From positions 124,001 through 188,000 of the forward strand of contig CAJUKS010000003.1 of assembly GCA_910587405.1 (NCBI GenBank): a DNA stretch of 64,000 bases, in the 5' to 3' direction. The notes beneath the pieces are model-generated. The model saw only the letters and a program-made list of their open reading frames with translations. It had not been told where the DNA came from and did not search any database. Both the position numbers and the translations under genes were made by a program. The stretch's first letter is position 1. The number at the start of each line of letters is the position of its first letter. Positions 17,874-25,488 of the stretch are shown here, piece by piece. The stretch comes from an uncultured Alphaproteobacteria bacterium. Lineage in GTDB: Bacteria > Pseudomonadota > Alphaproteobacteria > RF32 > CAG-239.

Positions 17874-18530
17874 TCAGCGGTAACGGCGCAGAATCCCGCT
17901 TAAAATTCCCTGTACCCTGACGCGCGAAGGTGCGAGCTTGCGGATTTCGTAGGCCTGATTACAGGGCTTGAGCCAGACTTCGTCTTTTTTCTTCTGCCAC
18001 ACTTTGAGCGTGGCTTCCGATTCGTCCACCAGAGCCACCACGATTTGTCCATTTTCGGCAGTTTGGGCTTTGCGGATAATGGCGGTGTCGCCGTCCATGA
18101 TGCCGGCCTCGATCATCGACTCTCCTTCGACCGTCAGAGCATAGAAACTGCCGCGGCTGACCATCTCGAGCGGCACCGTGATGCTTTCGTTTTCGTCGGC
18201 AATGGCGGCAATCGGCGTTCCGGCCGCAATTTTGCCGTACAGCGGGACCGGCACCGCCGCGGTGAGCAGCGCCTGCCGGATCTTTTTTTCTTCTTCGATG
18301 ATTTCGCGCGGTTTAAAACGCGGCGTTCGCAAAACTTCCAACGCCCGTGCTTTGTGGGGAAGCTTTTTTACAAAATCGCGTTCAATCAGTTCTTCGATCA
18401 GGGCATGAATTCCGGATTTCGATTTGATGCCGACGGCTTGCTTCATTTCTTCGAAAGAAGGGCAACAGCCGTTTTCTTTGATAAAATTGTCGATAAACAT
18501 CAGCAGCTTGTATTGTTTGGGTGTCAGCAT
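17874..18530 (-). CDS. lexA: LexA SOS repressor
   Basis: Transcriptional repressor of the SOS response that self-cleaves with RecA. 218 residues. The N-terminal winged helix MLTPKQYKLLMFIDNFIKENGCCPSFEEM.. is alphaproteobacterial in style. The cleavage site Ala-Gly is in GKIAAGTPIAA, the catalytic Ser in VEGESMIEAGI and the Lys in SEATLKVW. The region between the DNA-binding domain and the cleavage site (EEEKKIRQALLTA) is longer than in Escherichia coli, as usual in this class. A GTTC-N7-GTTC box overlaps its promoter (18564-18578), so it is probably autoregulated. Confidence 0.96.
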   Translation of the reverse strand: MLTPKQYKLLMFIDNFIKENGCCPSFEEMKQAVGIKSKSGIHALIEELIERDFVKKLPHKARALEVLRTPRFKPREIIEEEKKIRQALLTAAVPVPLYGKIAAGTPIAAIADENESITVPLEMVSRGSFYALTVEGESMIEAGIMDGDTAIIRKAQTAENGQIVVALVDESEATLKVWQKKKDEVWLKPCNQAYEIRKLAPSRVRVQGILSGILRRYR

Positions 18531-18563
18531 CAGCGTCTTTCCTCAGGTTGTCGTCTCTTGTAT

Positions 18564-18578
18564 GTTCTACTTTAGTTC
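18564..18578 (-). promoter_or_regulatory. LexA box (alphaproteobacterial SOS operator)
   Basis: GTTC at 18564-18567, 7 bases, GTTC at 18575-18578: a perfect match to the known alphaproteobacterial LexA motif. It covers the -10 and part of the spacer of the lexA promoter. Confidence 0.88.
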
Positions 18579-18592
18579 TTTGCCCCCGTCAA
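18564..18592 (-). promoter_or_regulatory. lexA promoter
   Basis: On the minus strand: TTGACG (18592-18587), 17-bp spacer, TAGAAC (18569-18564). The -10 hexamer contains one GAAC half of the LexA box, a geometry suited to repression. Confidence 0.7.
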
Positions 18593-18604
18593 GCAATTAT
18601 TAGG

Positions 18605-18633
18605 TTGAAAATTTTACCGCTATTGTTTATAGT
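18605..18633 (+). promoter_or_regulatory. lysS promoter
   Basis: TTGAAA (18605-18610), 17-bp spacer, TATAGT (18628-18633), 42 bp before the lysS start. The LexA box lies 27 bp upstream of the -35 and so should mainly act on lexA. Confidence 0.7.
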
Positions 18634-18675
18634 GTCGAAAAACATGGTAAAAAACATCATACAGGAATTTTACAA

Positions 18676-20145
18676 ATGGCAACAGAAACAAATATTCACA
18701 GAGAATCACGACTGGCAAAATTCAACAATTTGACTGAGAAGGGTTACAATCCGTATCCGTATTGTTTCAAACCCGATGCCTTTGCTGCCGATTTGCAGGA
18801 AAAATACAAAGATTTGGCTGCCGGCGAAAATACCGAAGACCGGGTAACGATTGCCGGACGCGCCATGGCGGTCCGCAACAGCGGCATGTTCATCGATCTG
18901 AAAGACGTCAGCGGAAAAATTCAGGTTTTCTGCCATAAAAGCCATCTCGACGAAGCCGGACTGGAGCTGCTGAAAAATCTGGACGTCGGCGATTTGGTCG
19001 GTGTCTCTGGTTTTGTGCGCCGGACCCCGCGCGGCGAATTGTCGGTTGCGGCCGAAAAGTTCGACATTATCGGCAAAGCGCTGCAACCGCTGCCGGAGAA
19101 GTTTCACGGCCTGACCGATATCGAAGCCCGTTATCGTCAGCGTTACGTTGATTTTATCATGAACGACGACAGCCGCGAAATTTTTGAGAAACGTTGCCGC
19201 ATTACGTCGGCGATCCGCCGTTATTTCGAAGAACACGGTTTTCTTGAAGTTGAAACGCCGATGCTGCATCCGATCATGGGGGGAGCCAACGCCAAACCGT
19301 TTGTCACCCATCATAACGCTCTTGACCGTGATCTGTATCTGCGGATTGCGCCGGAGCTTTATCTCAAACGGCTGGTCGTCGGCGGTTTTGACCGGGTATT
19401 CGAAATCGGCCGCAACTTCCGCAACGAAGGGGTGGATAAAAAGCACAATCCCGAGTTCACGGCGCTGGAAGCTTATCAGGCCTATGCCGATTACAACGAT
19501 ATGGCTCAACTGATTCCCGATTTGATCCGTTATGTCTGCGAACAGGTTCTCGGTAAGCCGTCGTTTACTTTTAACGGAGTGGAAATTGACGTTTCAAAAC
19601 CGTTTCCCCGTAAATCGATCGTCGATCTGGTTAAGGAATATGCCGGGATTGATCTGATGACGGCGCAAACGGTGGAAGAAGCCCGCGAAATGGCAAAGTC
19701 GATCGGGATTGACGCCTCCGAATGCTCTAACTGGGGCAAAGTCGTGCAGTTGGTGTTTGACGAAAGAGTGGAAGCCAATCTGATTCAGCCGGTGTTGGTG
19801 ATGGATATGCCGCGGGACGTTTCGCCGCTGGCCAAAACCCACCGTTCAAATCCGCGTCTGGTCGAGCATTTTGACGCTTATGCCTGCGGTATGGAGTTGG
19901 GTTGCGCTTATTCGGAATTGTCCAACCCGCTGGAACAGCGTGCCCGTTTTGATGCTCAGTGTGCCGAACGCGAAGCCGGAGACGACGAAGCTCAGATGTT
20001 GGATGAAGATTTTGTCAATGCCCTGGAAAACGCCTTGCCGCCCACCGGCGGCATGGGAATGGGAATTGACCGTTTGGCGATTCTTCTCACCGGTGCCGAA
20101 ACCATCCGTGACGTGATTGCTTTCCCGACCTTGCGCAACAAATAA
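18676..20145 (+). CDS. lysS: Lysyl-tRNA synthetase, class II
   Basis: Charges tRNA-Lys. 489 residues, the usual class II length. The N-terminal OB fold carries VTIAGRAMAVRNSGMFIDLKD. Class II motif 1 is in FLEVETPMLHPIMGGANAKPF, motif 2 in RVFEIGRNFRNEGVDKKHNPEFT, and motif 3 in GGMGMGIDRLAILL. The ATG has AGGAA 8 bp upstream. The next gene starts 2 bp after the lysS stop, so the two are co-transcribed. Confidence 0.97.
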   Translation: MATETNIHRESRLAKFNNLTEKGYNPYPYCFKPDAFAADLQEKYKDLAAGENTEDRVTIAGRAMAVRNSGMFIDLKDVSGKIQVFCHKSHLDEAGLELLKNLDVGDLVGVSGFVRRTPRGELSVAAEKFDIIGKALQPLPEKFHGLTDIEARYRQRYVDFIMNDDSREIFEKRCRITSAIRRYFEEHGFLEVETPMLHPIMGGANAKPFVTHHNALDRDLYLRIAPELYLKRLVVGGFDRVFEIGRNFRNEGVDKKHNPEFTALEAYQAYADYNDMAQLIPDLIRYVCEQVLGKPSFTFNGVEIDVSKPFPRKSIVDLVKEYAGIDLMTAQTVEEAREMAKSIGIDASECSNWGKVVQLVFDERVEANLIQPVLVMDMPRDVSPLAKTHRSNPRLVEHFDAYACGMELGCAYSELSNPLEQRARFDAQCAEREAGDDEAQMLDEDFVNALENALPPTGGMGMGIDRLAILLTGAETIRDVIAFPTLRNK

Positions 20146-20147
20146 GT

Positions 20148-21329
20148 ATGAAGAGGCTGCCTCAAAAGAAATTTTCAAAATCAAAGCCGTTTGCGTTTTG
20201 GCGCAAACGGCTGCTGCTTGCGGTTAATTTGACGCTTTTGCTGTTTTTTCTGGCAGGGGTGGCCGGTTTGCTGGTACAGGAAATGCGAAACGGTCTTCGC
20301 ATTCGCATCGTAACAGAAACGGGAGACGATATTTCAGTCGAAAAAACGGCGCCGACGCCGGAGGAAGACGCCGGTTATATTCGGCAGGCGCTGGAACTTG
20401 ACGAATTTGGCGAAGACAATATTTTTCAGCTGGAAAAAACGGTCGAAACCGTCGAAACCGACGTGCCGGCACCGATTGCCGAAAACTGGGAGCAGGCGGT
20501 TGCCCATATCGATGCCATAGAATTGTCTGCGGAAGAAGCTTATGGCCTTTATGAAGAAAAATTGCCCGAAAACATTATTGACTCTCCGGTACGCCCGAAT
20601 ACCCATCCCAAAGTCAACGGCATCAAAATCGTGGTCGGGCGCAAACCGCCGTATTTCGGTTCCAAACCGGTGATTGCGATTGTAATCGACGATATGGGAA
20701 TCAGTCATCGCCGCACTGCCAAGATCAGCAGCCTGCGTTATCCCCTTACTTCGTCTTTTCTGACTTACGGAACGGCGTTGCAGCCGCAGATTCAAACGGC
20801 TAAAGAAGCAGGGCATGAAATCATGGCCCATCTGCCGATGGAACCGCTGTCGAGTATCAACGTCTCTCCCGACGTGCTGACGGTGAAGATGGATACTAAA
20901 CAGGTGACGGCCGGTTTGCAGGCAATGTTGAATAAATTCTCGAATATCCGCGGTGTCAACAATCATATGGGCAGCCGGTTTACCGAAGACGAGATGCGGA
21001 TGGACGCGGTGATGCGGGAATTAAAACGGCGCGGTTTGTTTTTCCTCGATTCTAAAACGACAGCCAAATCGGCGGCGGAAAACGCAGCCGCCCAAAACGG
21101 CGTCAGTTATGTTTCGCGCAATATTTTTCTTGATAACGAAGACAAGTTCGATTACATCATGCGCCAGTTGCATCAGACTGAGACAATTGCGCGCAAAAAC
21201 GGTTATGCGGTTGCGATCGGGCACCCCAAAGAACAAACCTACCGGGCGCTCAAAGTTTGGCTGCCGACGCTGCAAAGCCGCAACTTGCGGTTGGTGCCGT
21301 TGAGCGAAATCATTAAAGTGCTGAATTAA
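20148..21329 (+). CDS. Divergent polysaccharide deacetylase family protein (YibQ-like)
   Basis: 393 residues: a basic cytoplasmic N-terminus, one membrane anchor at about residues 22-44 (LLLAVNLTLLLFFLAGVAGLL), an acidic linker, and a catalytic-like domain from residue 165. The domain has AIVIDDMGISHRRT, HEIMAHLPMEP, NNHMGSRFT and AIGHPKEQT, the signature of the divergent polysaccharide deacetylase family (DUF610/YibQ). The protein probably acts in the periplasm on a cell-envelope polymer; the substrate is not known. It begins 2 bp after lysS and is likely translated from the same mRNA; this pairing is probably only transcriptional. Confidence 0.85.
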   Translation: MKRLPQKKFSKSKPFAFWRKRLLLAVNLTLLLFFLAGVAGLLVQEMRNGLRIRIVTETGDDISVEKTAPTPEEDAGYIRQALELDEFGEDNIFQLEKTVETVETDVPAPIAENWEQAVAHIDAIELSAEEAYGLYEEKLPENIIDSPVRPNTHPKVNGIKIVVGRKPPYFGSKPVIAIVIDDMGISHRRTAKISSLRYPLTSSFLTYGTALQPQIQTAKEAGHEIMAHLPMEPLSSINVSPDVLTVKMDTKQVTAGLQAMLNKFSNIRGVNNHMGSRFTEDEMRMDAVMRELKRRGLFFLDSKTTAKSAAENAAAQNGVSYVSRNIFLDNEDKFDYIMRQLHQTETIARKNGYAVAIGHPKEQTYRALKVWLPTLQSRNLRLVPLSEIIKVLN

Positions 21330-21427
21330 GAGCCGTTGAGTCTTTTCGTACAAAATAAGCTTCCGGAAAACGTGATTTTGAAGCGGGCAATTGAGCGGCT
21401 TGTCCGTAGCGGAAAAGCACTAACATA

Positions 21428-21456
21428 TTGACAGTTAAAATAAACATCGTTAATTT
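21428..21456 (+). promoter_or_regulatory. Possible promoter of the DUF1796 pair
   Basis: Perfect -35 TTGACA (21428-21433), 17-bp spacer and a poor -10, TAATTT (21451-21456), about 88 bp before the first DUF1796 start. The weak -10 leaves this tentative. Confidence 0.35.
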
Positions 21457-21543
21457 GAAGGCGGATTTTACGTGAGGTTGATGTTAAATAAGTGGAGATG
21501 ACGTTTTGTGACGGAAATGCAAAACAATCTCAAAGGAGTTAAA

Positions 21544-22317
21544 ATGAAATTTGATATAATTATTCCGGTGGGAAGTTTTTGCGCCGGAGCGCAAGCATTA
21601 AGAAGCGTCAAGAAAAGAAGTCGTTCGCTGCCGTTAGACTGGGTGACACCGATCTCTCTGGAGTTGGCGGTCGATTTTCTGGAAACGGGTTTTAAATCTT
21701 TTTTTGAAAAGGAAGACCTGAAAAAATATGAAAAAGATACGAAGAAAAATATCGGTTATATCAATACCCGTACCAATGTCATATTTATGCACGACTTTAA
21801 AGACATTTCACGTTTTGATGAGGAATATGTGCTGATACGCGAAAAGTACGATCGCCGCATTAAGCGGTTGTATCAGACCATCAACGATTCCAAAGATATT
21901 TTGTATTTACACGTTTTTCAGGCCAAAGATCAGCAGATATTGCCGACCGAAGAAGAAATCGTCGTTACTTTTGAGCGGTTGCGGAAAATGAATCCGGGAA
22001 AAAATCACCGTTTGCTGTTCATTAATCTGGCGGAAACGGAGGAAGACAAAGGCGGTTTCGATCACCAAAAAATCCGTGAGGATATCGATTATTATAATTG
22101 CTACAGAGACAAAAACGCTCAGTTTGAGGACGGTGTGCCCAGCTACATATATTTTCAGAAAAATGTGGAGACGGTTTTGAAGCTGTACAAGGTTCGTAAA
22201 AGTGTCCGGGACGTCCTCAAAAAGTTTGGGTTTAAGCTGTTAGATGCTTTAAGCAGCGTGGTGCCGAGCCGGTCTGTCCGCGAAAAACTCAGGATGATGT
22301 ACAAAGAGTATAAATAA
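21544..22317 (+). CDS. DUF1796 family putative papain-like cysteine peptidase, copy 1
   Basis: 257 residues. The N-terminus IIPVGSFCAGAQALRSVKKRSRSLPLDWV fits the DUF1796 pattern: a glycine-led strand, a cysteine, then LR and a P-x-DW motif. A downstream NVIFMHDFKD provides a conserved His-Asp. In this family the Cys and His are proposed catalytic residues of a papain-like fold; activity is not established. The start ATG at 21544 has AAGGAG 5 bp upstream and is preferred over a GTG 36 bp earlier. The next gene is a paralogue. No signal peptide is visible. Confidence 0.65.
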   Translation: MKFDIIIPVGSFCAGAQALRSVKKRSRSLPLDWVTPISLELAVDFLETGFKSFFEKEDLKKYEKDTKKNIGYINTRTNVIFMHDFKDISRFDEEYVLIREKYDRRIKRLYQTINDSKDILYLHVFQAKDQQILPTEEEIVVTFERLRKMNPGKNHRLLFINLAETEEDKGGFDHQKIREDIDYYNCYRDKNAQFEDGVPSYIYFQKNVETVLKLYKVRKSVRDVLKKFGFKLLDALSSVVPSRSVREKLRMMYKEYK

Positions 22318-22365
22318 TTTTTTGCCGGTCGGTGATGCTGTCGGCGGCAGGTGTTGGATCTAAAT

Positions 22366-23061
22366 ATGCAAAAATTCGATTTGGTTGTTCCTGCGGGATC
22401 TTTCTGTGTGACCGGTTACCATTTGCGAAAAGCCGGTTTGCACGGCGAAACTTTGCCGTTTGACTGGTTGGAAAATGTGACGTTGGAACTGTTTGCCGGT
22501 TTTTTGGAAAACGGATTTGAGGACTTTTTGGTGCAAGATCGGCTGATGCCTGATTTCGAAGGAAAAAGCGGAAAAGGTCATTATCGTTTCCGGATGCCGA
22601 ACGGAATAACTTTTGTTCACGATTTTGCTCACGATCGTCCGGCAGCGGATTTTGCGGCGGTGCAACGGAAATATGATCGCCGGATTAAACAGCTGTTTGA
22701 CAGGATGGAAAAAGCCCGCAGCATCCTGTTCGTGCATTGCAGCCGCTTTGAAGCCGATCCGAACGAGCTCGGCCGCGTATGCGACCGTCTGCAAGCCTGC
22801 TGTCCCGACAAGTGCATAAAATTGTTGTACGTGCATCTGGTTAACGGCAAAAAAGGGTTTGATTATGTTGCTCAATCGCCGGAGGCGGATGTCGTTGAGA
22901 TGGAATTTGGCACCAACAGCGATTCCAAGCAGTTTTGGATCGGCAAAGTTTCTGTCTTTAATCGGATGTTGTCGAGCTACCGTCTTACTTTTGCGGCGCG
23001 TTGTTGTTTATGGCTGAATAAGCAAAAACGAAAGTTTGGTAAAAGTTACGACCGAATGTGA
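22366..23061 (+). CDS. DUF1796 family putative papain-like cysteine peptidase, copy 2
   Basis: 231 residues, a paralogue of the preceding gene: VVPAGSFCVTGYHLRKAGLHGETLPFDW aligns with its N-terminus, and GITFVHDFAHD and QRKYDRRIKQLFD with its middle. The candidate Cys (GSFC) and His-Asp (VHDF) are kept. The start is placed at ATG 22366 because this aligns the N-termini; a GTG at 22351 is also in frame. It is 48 bp downstream of copy 1, so the two form a tandem duplicate and probable operon. The C-terminus is basic (LNKQKRKFGKSYDRM). The function is unknown. Confidence 0.6.
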   Translation: MQKFDLVVPAGSFCVTGYHLRKAGLHGETLPFDWLENVTLELFAGFLENGFEDFLVQDRLMPDFEGKSGKGHYRFRMPNGITFVHDFAHDRPAADFAAVQRKYDRRIKQLFDRMEKARSILFVHCSRFEADPNELGRVCDRLQACCPDKCIKLLYVHLVNGKKGFDYVAQSPEADVVEMEFGTNSDSKQFWIGKVSVFNRMLSSYRLTFAARCCLWLNKQKRKFGKSYDRM

Positions 23062-23216
23062 GCGTATCATGCGGTAATGCCGACTTGGATAAAGACGGCG
23101 GAGCAGGGTAAGATAAAATTCGGATATGATCAGAAATTGAATTTTGAGGGGCAAGTCATTGCTTCCCTTTGTTTTGCCCGCAGCGACCCGTTGCGGCGTA
23201 AATAGTATCGGGACAA

Positions 23217-23248
23217 AATAAAAAGCCTTGAGTTGAATCAAGGCTTTT
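23217..23248 (-). terminator. Terminator of tRNA-Leu
   Basis: AAAAGCCTTGA and TCAAGGCTTTT form a hairpin next to the tRNA 3' end. On the minus strand it is followed by more T residues. Confidence 0.85.
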
Positions 23249-23253
23249 CAAAG

Positions 23254-23339
23254 TGGTAGGGGTGGCCGGACTCGAACCGGCACTCCTTGTGGGAACAAGA
23301 TTTTGAGTCTAGCGCGTCTACCAGTTCCGCCACACCCCC
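23254..23339 (-). tRNA. tRNA-Leu (CAA)
   Basis: 86 nt with encoded CCA. The acceptor stem is GGGGGTG against CACCCCT. The D-arm is GCGGAACTGGTAGACGC, the anticodon loop CTCAAAA (anticodon CAA), and the long variable arm and GGTTCGAGTCC T-arm are those of a leucine tRNA. The anticodon stem appears to hold one T-T mismatch. An antisense-like reading of this region gives the well-known false peptide VAELVDALDSKS. Confidence 0.96.
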
Positions 23340-23354
23340 GTGAAATCGAACAAA

Positions 23355-23383
23355 TAAATAACCGATTATTTTAAAACCGTCAA
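23355..23383 (-). promoter_or_regulatory. tRNA-Leu promoter
   Basis: On the minus strand: TTGACG, 17-bp spacer, TATTTA, ending 15 bp before the tRNA 5' end. Confidence 0.65.
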
Positions 23384-23444
23384 TAGTTTTTTTACTAAAG
23401 TTTGTTATTTTTGCAATAACGACGATTTTAGCGGAGGACTGGTT

Positions 23445-24953
23445 TTGCAAAAAACGGAAGAAAAAGCGGTTGCTTATTATGAGAGCAGAAATTTTGCGGC
23501 AGCGCTGCGCTCTTTTTTGAAGCTGGAGGCCGAAGCGCCCAAACGTGAGGACATCCTGATTTACATTGCCAACTGTTATGACGGGTTGGGGCAAAAAGAC
23601 GAAGCAGTCAAATATTATCGCAAGGCTCTGCGCGCAAATAAAAAGTCGGATATTGCGGCGGCCAATCTGGCAATCATTTTCTACGAAATGCACAACTATG
23701 CCGAAGCCAAAACTTATGCGGCCAAGGCCTTGAAGATCAACTCTGCCAACATGGCGGCGCTTTCGGTGCTGGGAAATCTGAAATATCGCAAAAAAGACTA
23801 TAATGCCGCTTTAGGATATTATCACCGGGCCATGGACGTCCAACGTGATTTTTATACGGCGGTTTTGAATGCAGCTTCGGTTTATTATGAATGCCGGGAT
23901 TTTAATACCGCCTATTTTTATGCCAAACGGACGGTACAGTCTTATCCGGATTCGGAAGAAGCGCAATCATTGTTGGCCAACATATGTGTGGAGTTGGGGC
24001 GTTTTGACGAAGCTATTCTGGTTCTGGCGGCGTTGTACCAGAAGAACCCAAAGGACTTTTGGCTTTGCAATCTTTTGTCACAGGCTTTCCAGCAGAAAAA
24101 AGAATACGAACGGGCGCTCGAAATGGGATGGCGCGCGGTAACGCTTTCGAAAGGCGAAAACGAACAACAGATAAATTTCGGCTATCTGCTGTATGAAGTG
24201 GCGGTCGAAAGTCCGGGAACGGATGTGTTGTCTTATGCCCGCAAATGGATGGAAAAATATCCCGATCATCCGGTGGCGCGGCATATGGGAAATGCGATGA
24301 TCAACGCCGGTCAGGTCAGTCAGATTAACAGCAGTTATATTCGTGATATTTTTGACGTGTTTGCCGACGATTTCGAAGAAGTTCTGGAAGGCCTGGATTA
24401 TGCGGTTCCAAGCTTAATGGAACAAGCGCTTGATGCTTTGTCCAAAAACGTCAAGCTGAAAAAAATGCGGATTCTCGATGCCGGATGCGGGACCGGGCTG
24501 TGCGGTGCATATCTCAAAAAATATGCCGCTTTTCGCGGGTTGGACGGGGTGGATATCTCGGAAAAAATGTTGGAAGTTGCCAAACGCAAAAAATTATATA
24601 CCCGTTTGTTTAATCAGGACCTGAATAAGTTTTTGTCTGCCCGCGAGAACAGTTACGATTTGATTAATGCCGCCGATGTTTTTACTTATTTCGGCGAACT
24701 GGGCGGCCTGTTCGTTTTGTTGTTTGATGCTTTGAAACCGGGCGGGCGCGTCTTGTTCAGCGTCAGTGAAAACCCTTATAATCAGGACGATTATTTCCTG
24801 CATCTCTCGGGTCGTTTTCTGCATAGCCGCAAATATGTGGAAGAGGGACTGAAAAAACGCGGTTTTATCATTGAGAAACTTAATCGTGTGCGTTTGCGCA
24901 ATGAAGGCGAAACCGAGGTGTGGGGCTGGATCGTGATGGCCCGCAAGCCCTGA
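23445..24953 (+). CDS. TPR-repeat protein with C-terminal SAM-dependent methyltransferase domain
   Basis: 502 residues. Residues 1 to about 265 form tetratricopeptide repeats (for example IYIANCYDGLGQKDEAVKYY and ALSVLGNLKYRKKDYNAALG). From about residue 335 there is a class I methyltransferase: motif I ILDAGCGTGLCG, then GVDISEKMLEVA, DLINAADVFTYFGEL and LKPGGRVLFSVSE. The substrate is unknown; TPR-methyltransferase fusions often act on proteins or on glycan/lipid precursors held by the TPR part. The TTG start at 23445 is chosen because GGAGG lies 7 bp upstream and no better in-frame codon exists. A terminator follows. Confidence 0.85.
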   Translation: MQKTEEKAVAYYESRNFAAALRSFLKLEAEAPKREDILIYIANCYDGLGQKDEAVKYYRKALRANKKSDIAAANLAIIFYEMHNYAEAKTYAAKALKINSANMAALSVLGNLKYRKKDYNAALGYYHRAMDVQRDFYTAVLNAASVYYECRDFNTAYFYAKRTVQSYPDSEEAQSLLANICVELGRFDEAILVLAALYQKNPKDFWLCNLLSQAFQQKKEYERALEMGWRAVTLSKGENEQQINFGYLLYEVAVESPGTDVLSYARKWMEKYPDHPVARHMGNAMINAGQVSQINSSYIRDIFDVFADDFEEVLEGLDYAVPSLMEQALDALSKNVKLKKMRILDAGCGTGLCGAYLKKYAAFRGLDGVDISEKMLEVAKRKKLYTRLFNQDLNKFLSARENSYDLINAADVFTYFGELGGLFVLLFDALKPGGRVLFSVSENPYNQDDYFLHLSGRFLHSRKYVEEGLKKRGFIIEKLNRVRLRNEGETEVWGWIVMARKP

Positions 24954-24988
24954 TTTGAGATCTTGGCAATTGCCGGATTCGGATAAAA

Positions 24989-25017
24989 TAAAACCTCTCT
25001 TTTAAAGAGAGGTTTTA
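24989..25017 (+). terminator. Terminator, possibly bidirectional
   Basis: AAAACCTCTCT and AGAGAGGTTTT form a hairpin between the converging TPR-methyltransferase and DUF2934 genes. Confidence 0.8.
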
Positions 25018-25043
25018 AACTTCTGAAGTGTCCTGAAACAAAC

Positions 25044-25262
25044 TTATTTTTTTACGGTTTTTTTCGGGGCTGCTTTTTTCGCGGAAGCAGATTTGCAGGA
25101 AGCTGATTTTCCGGCAGAAGACTTTGAACAGCAGGGTGCCGCGGCATTTAACTGTTCAATCGCCATCGACCAGAATTTTTCATCCTGCCCTTGAGGACAG
25201 CCGGCGTTTTGCCAGATGTAATAGGCTGCTTCTCTGATAGCATTTTCATTATAATTTACCAT
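25044..25262 (-). CDS. Small DUF2934-domain protein with Lys/Ser-rich tail
   Basis: 72 residues. The N-terminal half, IREAAYYIWQNAGCPQGQDEKFWSMAIEQL, matches the short DUF2934 motif (IRxxAYxIWxxxGxPxGxDxxHWxxA). The C-terminal 28 residues are low-complexity and rich in Ser, Ala, Lys and Cys, ending in KKAAPKKTVKK, which could bind nucleic acid. The function is unknown. It has AGTAAGTT-like weak ribosome-site sequence and lies alone between terminators and the glgB promoter region. Confidence 0.75.
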   Translation of the reverse strand: MVNYNENAIREAAYYIWQNAGCPQGQDEKFWSMAIEQLNAAAPCCSKSSAGKSASCKSASAKKAAPKKTVKK

Positions 25263-25324
25263 AACTTACTCCAAATAAAAAGTTCGGTTAAACATTATTC
25301 AATATACATACAAAATTTTATCCG

Positions 25325-25359
25325 TCAATAATTAATCTGCATAAAATCAATAATTAATC
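25325..25359. promoter_or_regulatory. Direct repeats upstream of the glg operon
   Basis: TCAATAATTAATC occurs exactly twice (25325-25337 and 25347-25359) with a 22-bp period, two helical turns, so both lie on one face of the DNA. They sit about 85-110 bp upstream of the predicted transcription start of glgB, the position of an activator or regulator site. The cognate protein is unknown. Confidence 0.5.
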
Positions 25360-25409
25360 AGTGATCAGATATCTTAACCAAATAAAAATGTATTTGTGAT
25401 GTTATTTAC

Positions 25410-25438
25410 TTGCAATTCTATAGATAAGAAATTATAGA
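25410..25438 (+). promoter_or_regulatory. glgB-glgX-malQ promoter
   Basis: TTGCAA (25410-25415), 17-bp spacer, TATAGA (25433-25438). Transcription would start near 25445, giving a leader of about 44 nt. Confidence 0.65.
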
Positions 25439-25488
25439 TAAATTTAAAGAGCCGTGCTTTTTTAAGTTCAAAATTTAGAGGTTATTAT

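Noticed and set aside
23238..23693. Minus-strand frame reading GGVAELVDALDSKS
   Set aside because: This is the familiar false translation of a leucine tRNA.
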